Source of the DNA: Xylaria sp. FL1777
Lineage: Eukaryota > Ascomycota > Sordariomycetes > Xylariales > Xylariaceae
NCBI GenBank assembly: GCA_022578965.1
Contig: MU400510.1
Coordinates: 186,001-250,000 of the forward strand
Direction: 5' to 3'
Length of the DNA: 64,000 nt
Positions 25,826 through 36,809 of this stretch are shown here, in pieces. The number at the start of each line of letters is the position of its first letter. Within the stretch, counting starts at the first letter, position 1. A model generated the notes under the pieces. It saw nothing but the letters and a program-made list of their open reading frames with translations. It did no database searches and was not told the DNA's origin. Position numbers and translations under genes: made by a program.

Positions 25826-27187
25826 ATGCGAATTCCACACCTTTCCCTCGCATTCATGTTGCGGCGACCTCTTTCTATTTCTAAAACACGTTTATCGTTC
25901 ATCTCAAGACCTATGAATAATTCTGCAATTCCGAAAACCCGCTACGGAGAAAGTGGCGCGGTGTATTCATTCATCCAACCATTGGGCAGACGTACCAACT
26001 CCCGCAGAAACGTGTGGCTCATCAAAGAAGATGGCAAAAATGAATTTATAGCCAAAGGGCCGTCCCTGGAGGATGACAAGCTATCAGGCTGGCCAAATTT
26101 TCAGCATGAGATCAAGATGCAACGGCTGTTCAAGGAGGACAAGATGATAAGGCCGATGGTGGACTTTATCCCATCTTCAGATACTGATGATCCGATGATG
26201 GTTTTGGCACCCTTTGAGCAGACCTTATGGGATGCTCGGAATGCTCGCCCCATGACAGCTTCAGAAATCAAATGGATCATGGAAGGTGTTATGTGTGAGT
26301 AATATTCGTACGAATTTATCTTTCCCATCTTTTATAACCTCCCGCTTTCAAGATACACCTCCAAAATCTTCATCTCACTGCGAGAGTGATAATTACTAAG
26401 TCTAGATATTGTAGTGGGCACCCTGACGATTCACCGGAGGGGGTTAGTTCACACGGGTCTGTCTATTATCCCCTCTTCAGAGTTGCATACCCCCTAGCTC
26501 ACGGTCATTAGATATCAAGATGGAAAATATTGGTATCACCGGATTCGACAACGACAAGCCCAATGAAAACATTCGGGAGATAATCGTACGCATAGCAGAT
26601 TGTGGCTTCAGTAAGTTAATGTTTTGCGCCGAACGTGGTCTATAGCTAACACTTCATTAGTCAGTCCACCGGGCAAACGAAAAATCTCGTCTCTTACATA
26701 TCGGAGCCCAGAAGCATATTTCGGAAAGCCCTGGGACCAAAGCACAGATATCTGGTCGTGGGGCATTATTGTAAGTATTCTTGTTCCCTCGCAATAAGTT
26801 GTTCATTGCATTTAGAAGCTTACGCAACTTATACAGTTAGCTCAATTGCTCCTCGCACAAGTAGATTTCAGATCTCCAGGTATGTACGATGGCATCTGTA
26901 CTGGCACAATGGAAGAGAAGGCCCAATTCGTCCGTGAAAGAATGGCTACCGACTTCGACCTGTTTTCTGTTCCGCTCTATACCGAGGAGGAGGAGGATTC
27001 GCCATCTTTACTACCTTGTAAACGCCCGGGACCCGACGATATCTACATGTGGACTGCCGATATGATCGAGAAGGGGGTTTCGGGCGAAGATATGCAGTTT
27101 TTGGTGAATGTTTTAAACCCACGCCCAGATGTACGACCTACGGCGGATGAGATTATCAAGAGCGGATATCTTAGAGTCCGCTTTTAA
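25826..27187 (+). CDS. Protein kinase-like protein, SRPK-like motifs, 359 aa
   Basis: Five exons: 25826-26294, 26406-26456, 26512-26610, 26661-26770 and 26837-27187 (1080 nt, in frame). The fold is that of a Ser/Thr protein kinase. The glycine-loop region is weak (YGESGAVYSFIQPL), the ATP lysine is in NEFIAKGP, and the catalytic loop reads GLVHTDIKMENIGI. The metal-binding motif is DCG instead of DFG, followed by SLTYRSPEAYFGKPW and TDIWSWGIILAQLL. The HTDIK loop and the SPEA activation segment resemble SRPK-type and related fungal kinases. The C-terminal lobe ends in NPRPDVRPTADEIIKSGYLR, a normal kinase end. The N-terminal 37 residues are basic and hydrophobic and could be a mitochondrial presequence, unless translation begins at a later Met (LAFMLRR or RPMNNS). 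Substrate unknown. Confidence 0.8.
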
Positions 27188-28363
27188 GTGAGAGAGGAGA
27201 GGGTATTGTGTTAGAGCTTCATAGTGTTATAAGAGCTTGAGAATTGATTCGAAAAAAACAATAATCTTCTTTGGCACCAAGGTCCCCAACTAACAGTGGG
27301 TTGGGGCCCCGCAATCTACCTGGGTATTACCATGTGTAACTCCTTCATATTAGTCTGGGAGGCACTCATGACTCAGTTTTGGCCGCCGTTTGACAGGTGT
27401 GAATGAGAGACGGCTGGTCACCTACTTGCAGTGGGGTGACCCCTCCATATGGCTGAACGCTAGCTTGGCCTGCACTACTAACTCGGCTTCCTACGCATAA
27501 GCATATGGTACAAATTTATACTGCTAATGGTTCTTGTTCGAACTGGTACCTAGTACAGAGCCTATGGCTGTATGGGGATGTATTTACCGTGATCCGGAAT
27601 GTATAGTAAATAGGTAGATACCTTGAAGATACAGAGTATTCTGGTAAGCTTTGGAAGATCTTTGTTACATTCATAGCTTTTCAAAATGGGTTAAATGGAT
27701 TTTAATGAAGAGAAGTTACCTATTATCCTGGATAGATAGTGAAATACCCCAGCCTTATTGAAATCGGCTTACAGAGGTGAATAAAGATGTATTTCCCTCG
27801 GCATCACGATTACTTATCTATTTAAATATAGTTTCCTAGTTGTGGATTGAAAATACGTAAGTACCTAGGTATCTAAGCTGAACTGACCAAGAGCAGAAAG
27901 GGCGCTAAACTCAATTTGTTTACGGTACTACAACTTACGCATAAGGGAGGGAAAGCACAGACCATCAAGGCTAGCAGGGGTTATTCCTAGCGTGAAGAGA
28001 AATCAGTCCCAAAACCACAGCAAAACGGGCAAGGAAATAGCGTGCCGTTCGCAAGCGCAAGCAGGCCCTCTCTTGAATTCGACAATCAGGTGTTGAACCC
28101 AATTTTCTGATTGGCTCAAACAGCCACTCTATTTTCTGAGGCAACTACGGTACCTAGGTACCAAGTTGCAATCAGCAACCACCCCCAGAACAGCCTTTTA
28201 AAAACTGCCCTCCCATCCTCACTTTTCACCGCTTTCTCCCCTTTTTCCTCTTCTATTTCCTCCAAAGTCTATACAGCACTTACCATCAACAACGCGCATC
28301 AACTTTGCCACCAACCAACATCTCTCCATCACTAAACATCTACATTCAACAACATCATTCAAT
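27188..28363. promoter_or_regulatory. Intergenic region and histone H4 promoter
   Basis: This 1.18 kb stretch lies between two plus-strand genes. Near the H4 gene there is an inverted CCAAT box (ATTGG at 28110-28114), a 14-nt perfect palindrome at 28149-28162, a TTTTAAAAA tract near 28196 and a long pyrimidine-rich leader, all plausible parts of a strong promoter. Confidence 0.5.
28149..28162. repeat. Perfect 14-nt palindrome GGTACCTAGGTACC
   Basis: The 14 bases equal their own reverse complement. The site is about 200 bp upstream of the histone H4 ATG. The same core (TACCTAGGTA or CTAGGTACC) recurs in other intergenic regions of the window, so it is a recurring motif rather than an H4-specific site. 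Confidence 0.9.
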
Positions 28364-28963
<600 letters not shown>

Positions 28964-29524
28964 GTCACGTAGCTGGTTCAGCTTACGTTGGCATCTTTGC
29001 ACCTTGGCTATTATTACCGGTCCACACAACATGTCGTAGATGGCTCGCTTGTATGAGGCTTAGGGTGCGTCCCTAGACGAAGGGATTTATTGGTTTCTGT
29101 ATTCGCACACGGTTCTGCATGATACACAACATTGTGTGATAGGCGTTGGTGGTTTGTGGGTTTGCTCTGGTCTAAACAATGAATTGATTGTCCATGAAGG
29201 GAAGGAGTCTGGCCGGCTAGTGCAGTGCATGGCACTGATGAATACAAATGCAATGCTTCCTTTTGCGACATGAATCCATGCAAAATGTTTTATTTAGTTC
29301 ATTGATTATTTTGGTGATTTCGCCCCTCGTGTGCATTGCCTTGGTATCTTCTATGTAACACGATCTGCCGACTCCAAACGCCTAATTTAGTAGATGCCAA
29401 TAGAGGACATAAGTCCGTTGGGGTCATCCAACAGTAAACGAGTAATGTCCCTGTTATGAAGCACGTAGATAAGTACACCGACAATATTCGATACACCGTA
29501 AGCCCAACTGAGGAGCAATAAGCA
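28964..29524. other. Convergent intergenic region H4 / TRAPPC2
   Basis: These 561 bp contain the two facing 3' UTRs. No gene is supported. Confidence 0.55.
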
Positions 29525-30098
29525 TTACAGATACTTGCGACCGGCGGCAGCCACCCGTTGACGGAATATAGGGCTGCGGACTTCCATGTTGACACGATAA
29601 AAAGGGCTCATAATAGCCTTGACCCAAGACTCATAGACTTCGAGCATGAAGGCGCGCACAGCCTCTTCAGTCTGAGTGCTCGTTGGGTTCGCGGCAATCG
29701 TGGACGTCGACGAGCGCGGATTCGTAGCGGTGGAGGAAGCAGACGAGGGCGGTTGATGTAGGAGCATGAACTTTACGTTGCCGCCCGTGAGGAAACAGGA
29801 CACGTAGTTATTGAAGAAACGGTCGATACATTTGAGATACCTGTCGGGGAGAATGCGAAGTCAGCTTCCTGCATGAGAAACGAAGGGGCGGAGGAATGTA
29901 TACTACTACATACATCTGCCCCGTCCCCCATTGAACCTCCTCCACGATGTCCAGACTACTATGCACGATGAACTGATTCATGTGGCGGGCCTGCTCGGGA
30001 AACCGGGCCTGGCCGTCGCCGCCTGACTTTGAAGTCCCGAATTCGTACTCAAAGAGCGGGTTGTCTTCTGTCCCGACTATGACGAAGTAGTACGACAT
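29525..30098 (-). CDS. TRAPP subunit 2 (Trs20/sedlin), 166 aa
   Basis: Two exons on the complement, 29914-30098 and 29525-29840 (501 nt). Sedlin is a core longin-fold subunit of the TRAPP complexes, which act as Rab exchange factors and tethers in ER-Golgi traffic and autophagy. Diagnostic segments are MSYYFVIVGTEDNPLFEYEF, QFIVHSSLDIVEEVQW, then KCIDRFFNNYVSCFLTGG and the C-terminal SPFYRVNMEVRSPIFRQRV. A Ser/Thr-rich insert of about 35 residues after KFMLLHQ makes it a little longer than human sedlin (140 aa). The upstream gene mL60 is divergent. Confidence 0.95.
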
Positions 30099-30540
30099 GT
30101 TTGGTCGTTGTCCCAGTGTCGCCGATTTAATAAGGTGTTGGGTTTGGATGACTTCGTTTCGGGGTTCTGAGGTCGGTGATTGTCGGCGTGGGAATTAGAA
30201 ACTGCTTTTTGCTACCTGTCGATCATTTGTAAAAGTCGGCTTTCGATTTCGTCTACCGACAACAGACTGAGGCTCTGTTTAGAACAATAGAGGTCATGAG
30301 ACTAGATGAACTTGAAATATTGCGACAGACCACCCAGTTCTACCTTCTTAGGTAGGTAGTTGTACGCAGGTAGTTACAGTGGGGCGCCCACCCCCAGAGC
30401 AGCGGTACATCACTGTAGTGTAGGTGGAGCCGTCCTGTCGGCACGTTGGCTCATGTCCCGCTCCGAAACTTTTCCATCTTCAGATAGGTAGTTGAACGAA
30501 CCACACAGCTCCCTAGACGCCAGCATACCGTCACATCACA
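30099..30540. promoter_or_regulatory. Divergent intergenic region TRAPPC2 / mL60
   Basis: These 442 bp should hold both promoters and 5' UTRs. Several AGGTAGGTAG/TAGGTAG units lie near 30350-30375 and 30485. Confidence 0.5.
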
Positions 30541-31109
30541 ATGTTCGGCGCCTTCAGAGCAACGAACGCTTTGTCGAGCGGTCTTCTATGGTGCGTCTAA
30601 GCTGCCCTCGTCTTACCATAGTCACCGCAAGCACAAGAAATTGGTTTCCAGGAGCTATCGCCAACGATCGATCAGACATCTCCTAAACCGGAACAAACCC
30701 GCACGGATTTATTCTAGTTTGCTAACCCTTAGACTTGGTGGTTACAGGAAGATCCCCTGGCGACTTTCAAGATTCCAAAAGGCGCGGCAACGGAGGCGTC
30801 TACGGGCCGTCGATGCGGTTGTGGCGACGGTCGACCAGGCGCTTGCGAAAAAGGGCGAGACATTAAAGGCCCTTGACGTATGGAAGGAGACGATGCCCAC
30901 CGAGGCTGAGATGCTGCCCAAGGACAAGTACACCATGTTCGACCGGAAAGAAAAGCGATATAGGAAGGGCATACATAGTAGGTTTCTTCCGTTCGGGGAG
31001 ATTGGGTTCACTTTGGATAGAGGTGATGCTGACCTCGCGATTCCCCCCCTCTGCAGAACTACCGAAATGGACGAGAGTTTCACAACGTGTGAACCCGCCG
31101 GGTTACTAG
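30541..31109 (+). CDS. Mitochondrial large ribosomal subunit protein mL60 (MRPL31-type), 110 aa
   Basis: Three exons: 30541-30590, 30748-30977 and 31057-31109 (333 nt). The protein is a fungal mitochondrial ribosome component. The whole length matches the family: N-terminal MFGAFRATNALSSGLLWKIP, then SRFQKARQRRRLRAVD, ETMPTEAEMLPKDKYTMFD, and the C-terminal KLPKWTRVSQRVNPPGY. The junctions fall inside the conserved LLWKIPW and KGIHKLP blocks, which confirms the splice choice. It is strongly basic, as expected for an rRNA-binding protein. Confidence 0.96.
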
Positions 31110-31520
31110 ATGATTAAACTGCATTGATCTGGGACTGTGGAATGAACCGGTTTCTACGACAGGGACCGATATATATCTCATAGATGGCCGCGATACAGGC
31201 CTCGAGGTAAATGGCCTGGTTTGCTGGCTTGAACATGTGTACCATACTGTACAAAATCGCGGACCTATAGTTTAGCGGGAACGGTCGCCTAGGTACGACG
31301 CCAGTAGATGGCTTGCATGTGTTAAAACACTCAGGATAGAAAACCTGATCATAATGAGAGTGAACTCCTGAATTTGTACCATAGGGCTGTAAACTGTAGC
31401 CGCAGCCTCCCTCCCTCGAAAATTATGCCGATGTACTGTATATGTACATACCCTGCCCAATAGAATCGCAGTTGCTCTGCCAGTTACTTAATTAATAGCC
31501 ATGTTTCTTATTTTTTATCT
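31110..31520. other. Convergent intergenic region mL60 / CBP20
   Basis: These 411 bp contain the facing 3' ends. No gene is supported. Confidence 0.55.
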
Positions 31521-31742
31521 TTACTGAGTATCTCTCTCGTGATCAGGTCTCCATCGATCTATTTCTGGTCGAGATCGCTCGTGATCATCTTCGTAATGAC
31601 TATCTCCCTCAGGATCAGGTCTCCATTGATCTATTTCTCTCTCACGATCAGGTCTCCATCGATCGATTTCTGGTCGAGATTGCCTGTCATCATCTTCGTA
31701 ATGACCATGTCTCTCACGACTGGGTCCTGAGCTATCTGATCC
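31521..31742 (-). other. In-frame charged repeat extension after the CBP20 stop codon
   Basis: Directly after the TAG at 31743-31745 the same reading frame stays open for 73 codons, to TAA at 31521-31523. The translated sequence is arginine/aspartate-rich and repetitive: HYEDD...RPEIDRWRPD occurs twice, with a further shorter EIDQWRPD copy between. The first part resembles the [11 protein letters not shown] stretch just before the stop. On the + strand this appears as repeated GATCAGGTCTCCATCGATC blocks between 31540 and 31675. It may be a translated extension (readthrough or alternative splicing) or a coding tail cut off by a recent stop mutation. Confidence 0.6.
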
Positions 31743-32532
31743 CTATCGAAGTCGCCCGTAGTCGTCTTCGTGGTGATTATCCCTCTCACGATTCCTCTCA
31801 ACCTCGCGCAACCTCTCTGCCTGGATAGCTCTACCCAGACCGCCTCTACCCTCGTCGAAATCGTCGCGGTACTCGTCACGTACCTGTCCACCTGACTTTC
31901 CGCGGCCGTACTGACGGCCCTCTTCGAACCCAGGGTCTAAGTCAGTACGGATGACACGCTCGTCCAGTTTCGTACCGCCGATGTACTTCATGCAATCCAG
32001 GGCGTCTTGATGCGTGTAGTACTCCACGAAGCAGAAGCCGCACGGCGTCTTCTGGAATCTATCGAGTCCCATGACCAGACGTTTGATCTCGCCGCATTTT
32101 GAGAAGAGCTCATATACCTGCTCTTCTGTTGTGTAGAATGACCTATATGTAGTTCGTTAGCATGCTCGATTACTCTTTCAACGGTGTATTTGGGTTTCAA
32201 CATCATCAACTCGGCTGAAAATACATCAATAGATGAAGGGTATACTGACAAATTGCCAACATAGAGTGTGGTGGCGTTCTTTAGGGGATCCTCAGGGGGC
32301 TCCTCTGGTTTAGCGTCGACCATGTCTGTGTCTCCATCTTTGCCATCTTTCCCATCACGACCATGATCATTCCGTCTCCGCTTGTTGTTCTACATACTTG
32401 CGTCAGCTAATCCAAAGTTCCATGTTTGAGTTGGTATTTGTCTGACTGAGATCAGAGCTTACTCACTCGGCTGTGGTAGTAGGCGCTGGGTGCATCCAAC
32501 CGGTCAACGGTTGATCGGACACCAGGACGCAT
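31743..32532 (-). CDS. Nuclear cap-binding protein subunit 2 (CBP20), 201 aa
   Basis: Three exons on the complement: 32467-32532, 32250-32389 and 31743-32142 (606 nt). CBP20 binds the 7-methylguanosine cap together with CBP80 and acts in splicing, export and RNA quality control. The N-terminal [11 protein letters not shown] supplies the cap-stacking tyrosine region. The RRM (about residues 62-140) has RNP2 [14 protein letters not shown] and RNP1 GFCFVEYY, and the C-terminal [20 protein letters not shown] is diagnostic. A Lys/Asp-rich insert (residues 23-45) separates the N-terminus from the RRM. The second intron uses a GTCAGT donor inside LS, confirmed by the conserved [10 protein letters not shown]. 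The frame remains open beyond the TAG. Confidence 0.94.
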
Positions 32533-33066
32533 ATTGAATGAGAGATTCGCGTCGGTAGTAGAAAGATTGCACTCGTTGGATTTTCTGCTGAACGCCTGTG
32601 TGTAACGAATATGCTGGTGTAATTGATGCAGAAAAGGCTGAGATGGCTGCAATTGTTACAATTGTTAATGAGAAGGCTGAAAGAGACGACCTCCGGCTCC
32701 ACTTGTTGCGCAACCTATGCGTAAGGCGAAGCTCAAGAAGAGCTGTCGCGCTGGGACGCGCTTCTGCTAGCTGAATTAGGTTAGGTCTTAGGTAGAGTCT
32801 GCGCTAGCGTAGGCGCTGGTCTAAGGCCCACTTGCTATTGACCGAATTCCTAGCACACCTTGGCTGGCTAGCTAGAGAGGGTACCTTAGGTACAGTACAG
32901 AGCTTCTGTAACCAGAACCGAGAGACAGCAATCTTTTATGCCTAAGACTAAGTCTCTACACGTGCACTTTTAGGATTTCCCACAAACTTTCCATAACCAA
33001 CCAGACATGCACTTCTACTAACTTTGACGCCACTCGTTCGCCTCATTATCTGCTGTCCTGTTCGAA
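32533..33066. promoter_or_regulatory. Divergent intergenic region CBP20 / Nup82
   Basis: These 534 bp hold both promoters. TAGGT/ACCTTAGGTAC motifs cluster at 32780-32900. A 66-codon frame extends upstream of the CBP20 ATG but shows no family conservation. Confidence 0.5.
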
Positions 33067-35799
33067 ATGCCCAAGATAAAAGCCTACACCCCCGCCTGGC
33101 TTTCCAGTCCTTCGCCTGGCCATCAGCTCTTCACGCCCAATCCTGACAGCGCCCAGAACATACCTTCTTATGCTTCTATAGCTGCCTCCAATATTGGCCC
33201 TCGCCGAATCATTGCGACGAGAGGGACCGAAGTGTTCATCGCCGTAGGGAGGGAGATTCGATGGGCCGACTTGGTCTATCTTAAGGAGAGATGGCAAGAG
33301 AAGGCAGCTCGGGAAGGCCGAGGAGGTGTTTACATAAAGCGCGAAGACTCGTATGGAGTGAGCGACGGAGATATAATCAAAGAATCGATTGAAAATGGCT
33401 GCGCGGAAGGTTTTCGCGTCAGTATTTCCTTACGAGGTTGTGAATAGGCGTTGGACTAGACTGACCTTGAGCAGACAATCAAACCCCCTGCCATCGGAAG
33501 TGATATCCAACAGTTAATCATATCTCCCTATGCTAACTTCATGGCCGTTTTGACTGTTCACACCATCCGTATCATCCTCCTCCCCGATCCATCCCACCTT
33601 ACGGCACCAAACCTTGATGTGATCAAACCAAAGTCATGGTCCCTTGGCCCTACCACCCATTCCGACGACCGGTCACCGATCGCCTCTGCTTTATGGCATC
33701 CCCTCGGGGTTGATGGGTCGGCGCTGGTAACAGTCACAAGGGAAGCTGTGGTTAGAGTCTGGGAGCTGTCGCAGAAGGACCGGTGGTCGTTCGACACACC
33801 TACTCTAACAATAGATCTTCAGAAGCTTGCTGATGGTATATCATTAGATGAGAACTTCTCCGCCAGCAACCTGATGAAAAGGGGTTTCACGCCTGATTCT
33901 TTTGATATGGATATAGCGGCAGCATCCTTTGCGGCAAGGGGATCGGGGGGCTGGTCTTCCATGACACTATGGATCGCAATGACGGGAGGGGACGTATATG
34001 CCCTATGTCCATTATTGCCAAGTCAATGGGCTCCTCCTCCAACCCTAATTCCATCTCTCTCAATATCCATAGTCGGTAACCTAGCAGCAATCGAAAACGA
34101 CCCAAACGTGTCTGAGCAGGCAAAGTTATTAGCACAGCAACAGCTAGATTGGATGTCTGATCTTGATAATCAAGAACCTCGGGTCATCGAAGGCCCTCCT
34201 GGAGAACCCCCTACTGAGGTATACATGAGACCATCACGGCCGGGTGTGGTGCCGCGCCTACAAGGACCATTCATTCTAGATCTAGGCCCTAAAAGTGATG
34301 ATGAATTGGACCTTGACTTGACGGATATATATGTGATTGGTGAGAAACTCGACACCGAAGAGCTCATGCTTGGCGAAGACGAGGAGTTAGAGATGGAAGA
34401 TACTGAAGGAGAAGGCTTGTCACTGTCTGTCATCTGCTTGCTCTCATCTGGTGGCCGGGTCCAAATTTGCTTGGACGTGGATGGTACACAAGCCCAATGG
34501 CTACCGCCCCGAAATAAATCGAAGACCATGGGCCGCTTGGTTGGATCACCATCCCTATTGACATTCTCGACTCTGGATACCTTGGACGCCTTGGAAGCAA
34601 ACAGAGAGGCCTGGCCAATTTTCAGCCCTGATGTCACGTCTCGATACTCATTTTATATCACCCATCCTTCTAGCATCACGTATATTTCCTTGGCACCCTG
34701 GGTTTTCCGCCTTGAAAGCGAACTTCAAGGTGATTCGGAAGCAGGCTCCGAATTCAGAATTAATCTCCTCATAAATAGCCAGGCTTCTACGCGTGAGCGA
34801 CTCTATAACAGTCCAGCTCAAGGTGATACGCAGTTACCTTTGAGTGCAGCAGTTGCAATCCGAGACCCTGACCTTGGTTATTTCCTCCTATCTGCTACAC
34901 CATTTGAGCCGATCGCTCTAATATTTGAAGCCCCTGAAGATGATTTCGTACCTATTCAGTCGATGTCGCCATCCTATAGCCAAGACGTCGAAGTTAGGCC
35001 CTTAGAGTTTTTTGAGCCTCGCCCTGTGTATCAGCCATCTCACGCGTTCGACGAAAGTTCGGTACTCCCTAGATTCATTGAGCAGCTCCGCACAAGTCGG
35101 CACAAGACAATCATGAACCAAGAAATCCGGCTTTCACCACTTACTTTACAGCTACTCACCGAAGCCCACCAGATTCTTAGCGACGAGACACACAGACTTG
35201 GTGTGGCGGCTTCAGAAGTATTCCGGCGCTGCATAAAACTCCAAGAAGAATTGAAACAACAAGTCACGAAGGCGAATGAAGTTAAGGCGAGAGTCGAGGC
35301 TGTCACAAGCGAGGATCAGGGCGAAGCGGGCGAGGAACCAGGGTCAAGCAATGCCGCTATCGAGAGGCGGCTGCAAAACGCTAGGGAGAAAGGAGAGGCT
35401 CTAAGCCGACGTTTAGAGAAAATGAGGAAGACGGTCAATAAGGCTACGAATCGGGGGCTCAGCAAGAAAGAGCAGGAATGGGTCAAAGAGGTCAAGGCTC
35501 TTGATGCCGGCATATACGGAACGGCTCAGACCGGGGATGGACCAAACCGGGCTAAGCAATACATGGACAGGTACGAGAAGATTAGGGAGCTAAAAGATGA
35601 GCTTGCAGAACAAGCACAAGCACTCGAAGCCCCAGCTGTTGAAGAAGAGGGTAGCCCGAGTCCTTCAAGAGGTGATCTCCGCATTCCATCAGAGCTCAGG
35701 CGTGCTAAGATCGGCCAAGTCAAGAGCCTTCTAGAGCGAGAGACAGCGCTGGTCGAGGCGGTCAAGTCGAGGCTGGAACGCTTGGCTGTGGTCGGGTAG
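33067..35799 (+). CDS. Nucleoporin Nup82 (Nup88 family), 891 aa
   Basis: Two exons, 33067-33417 and 33475-35799 (2676 nt). Nup82 anchors the cytoplasmic mRNA-export platform of the nuclear pore with Nup159 and Nsp1. The N-terminal two thirds reads as a beta-propeller (IKPPAIGSDIQQLIISPYAN, SALWHPLGVDGSALVTVT, VVRVWELSQKDRWSFDTPT), with acidic insertions near residues 270-310. The last 230 residues are helical coiled coil (AHQILSDETHRLGVAASEVF, IERRLQNAREKGEALSRRLE), as in Nup82/Nup88. Size agrees with filamentous-fungal Nup82. Transcribed divergently from CBP20. Confidence 0.9.
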
Positions 35800-36809
35800 A
35801 AGGTACCTGCAACAGGCAAGGAAGGTCGGTTCCATCCGTCCTGGATAAAGAATGTATTATGATAAAACGATGCTCCGATATGCGTCAGCACAAGTGCAGA
35901 ATCATTGGCCGTCAATACCGTGTAAGGTTCAACAATTTTCCAAGGTGGTCAGCGTTACTATGCTGCGATGATTCCCTGTCGAATGCCTCGGCTACATGGT
36001 GGTTCATGTACGCCATGCTGATTATATAGAGAACCTAGTATCACGCTTTTTTTCGATCCCTTGCAATTGTGTGGCGTTGTGCGACATGCAGTGCGGCCGA
36101 CCAGTGCTAACCATCTTTTGCAGCCTCGTTCTGCTGTGCCATTGGCTTCTTGGTGGCGTCCGAGTAACCCGACTTTTCGGTGGGCTCACAAAATGTACAG
36201 CCAGCCGACCATACAGCAGTCTAACTCAAGAAATGCGACGGATCAGACCTGTCCTTGTCATTTTAGCTATCCAACAAGAACATATAAATAACCCAAGGGA
36301 TGTCTTTTCTTTTCTGTTTGAACCCAGCGGTGTGGGTGGGAGGATGCGGTTAGACTGCACGGAATCCAGGGGTGCCTTATCAAACCGGAACCCCCAATAC
36401 TGCTCGCCTCACTTTTCTCAAGCGCTCCGACGTCATCCACCTTTGAGGTAGGCTACGCGGAGTTCGGGTATCTTGACGTATATCCGAGGAGGCTAGGTAC
36501 AGTGAAACCGTTTGTTGTGTTGCAGTAGTGCACCACGGCTGCTCGCCTCTCTGACCATGGTCTTGCAAGATGCATGCCAGCCTCGCTCGAGCCAATGACT
36601 GCGACTAAGCATGACGCACAAAGGGAGCGTGGGTGCAGGGAGCCATTACACCTCGCACCTGGATCAATATATAAATAAGATGGGTGTCCGGATACTCCGG
36701 TCATGATCATTGAATGCATCTGTACCAACTTTGCTCCTCAATGCTAGTGTACCTCCAAGAGCCCCCAAATCAGGCTCACACCCGTGTCCAGCACCTACCA
36801 GACACCGTT
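35800..36809. other. Intergenic region
   Basis: These 1.0 kb hold the Nup82 3' end and the promoter of the next gene. No frame with recognisable content on either strand. Confidence 0.55.

Noticed and set aside
31521..31891. 86-codon minus frame overlapping the CBP20 tail
   Set aside because: It is a different frame across the same repeats; the CBP20 frame matches the conserved protein and continues through the repeats.
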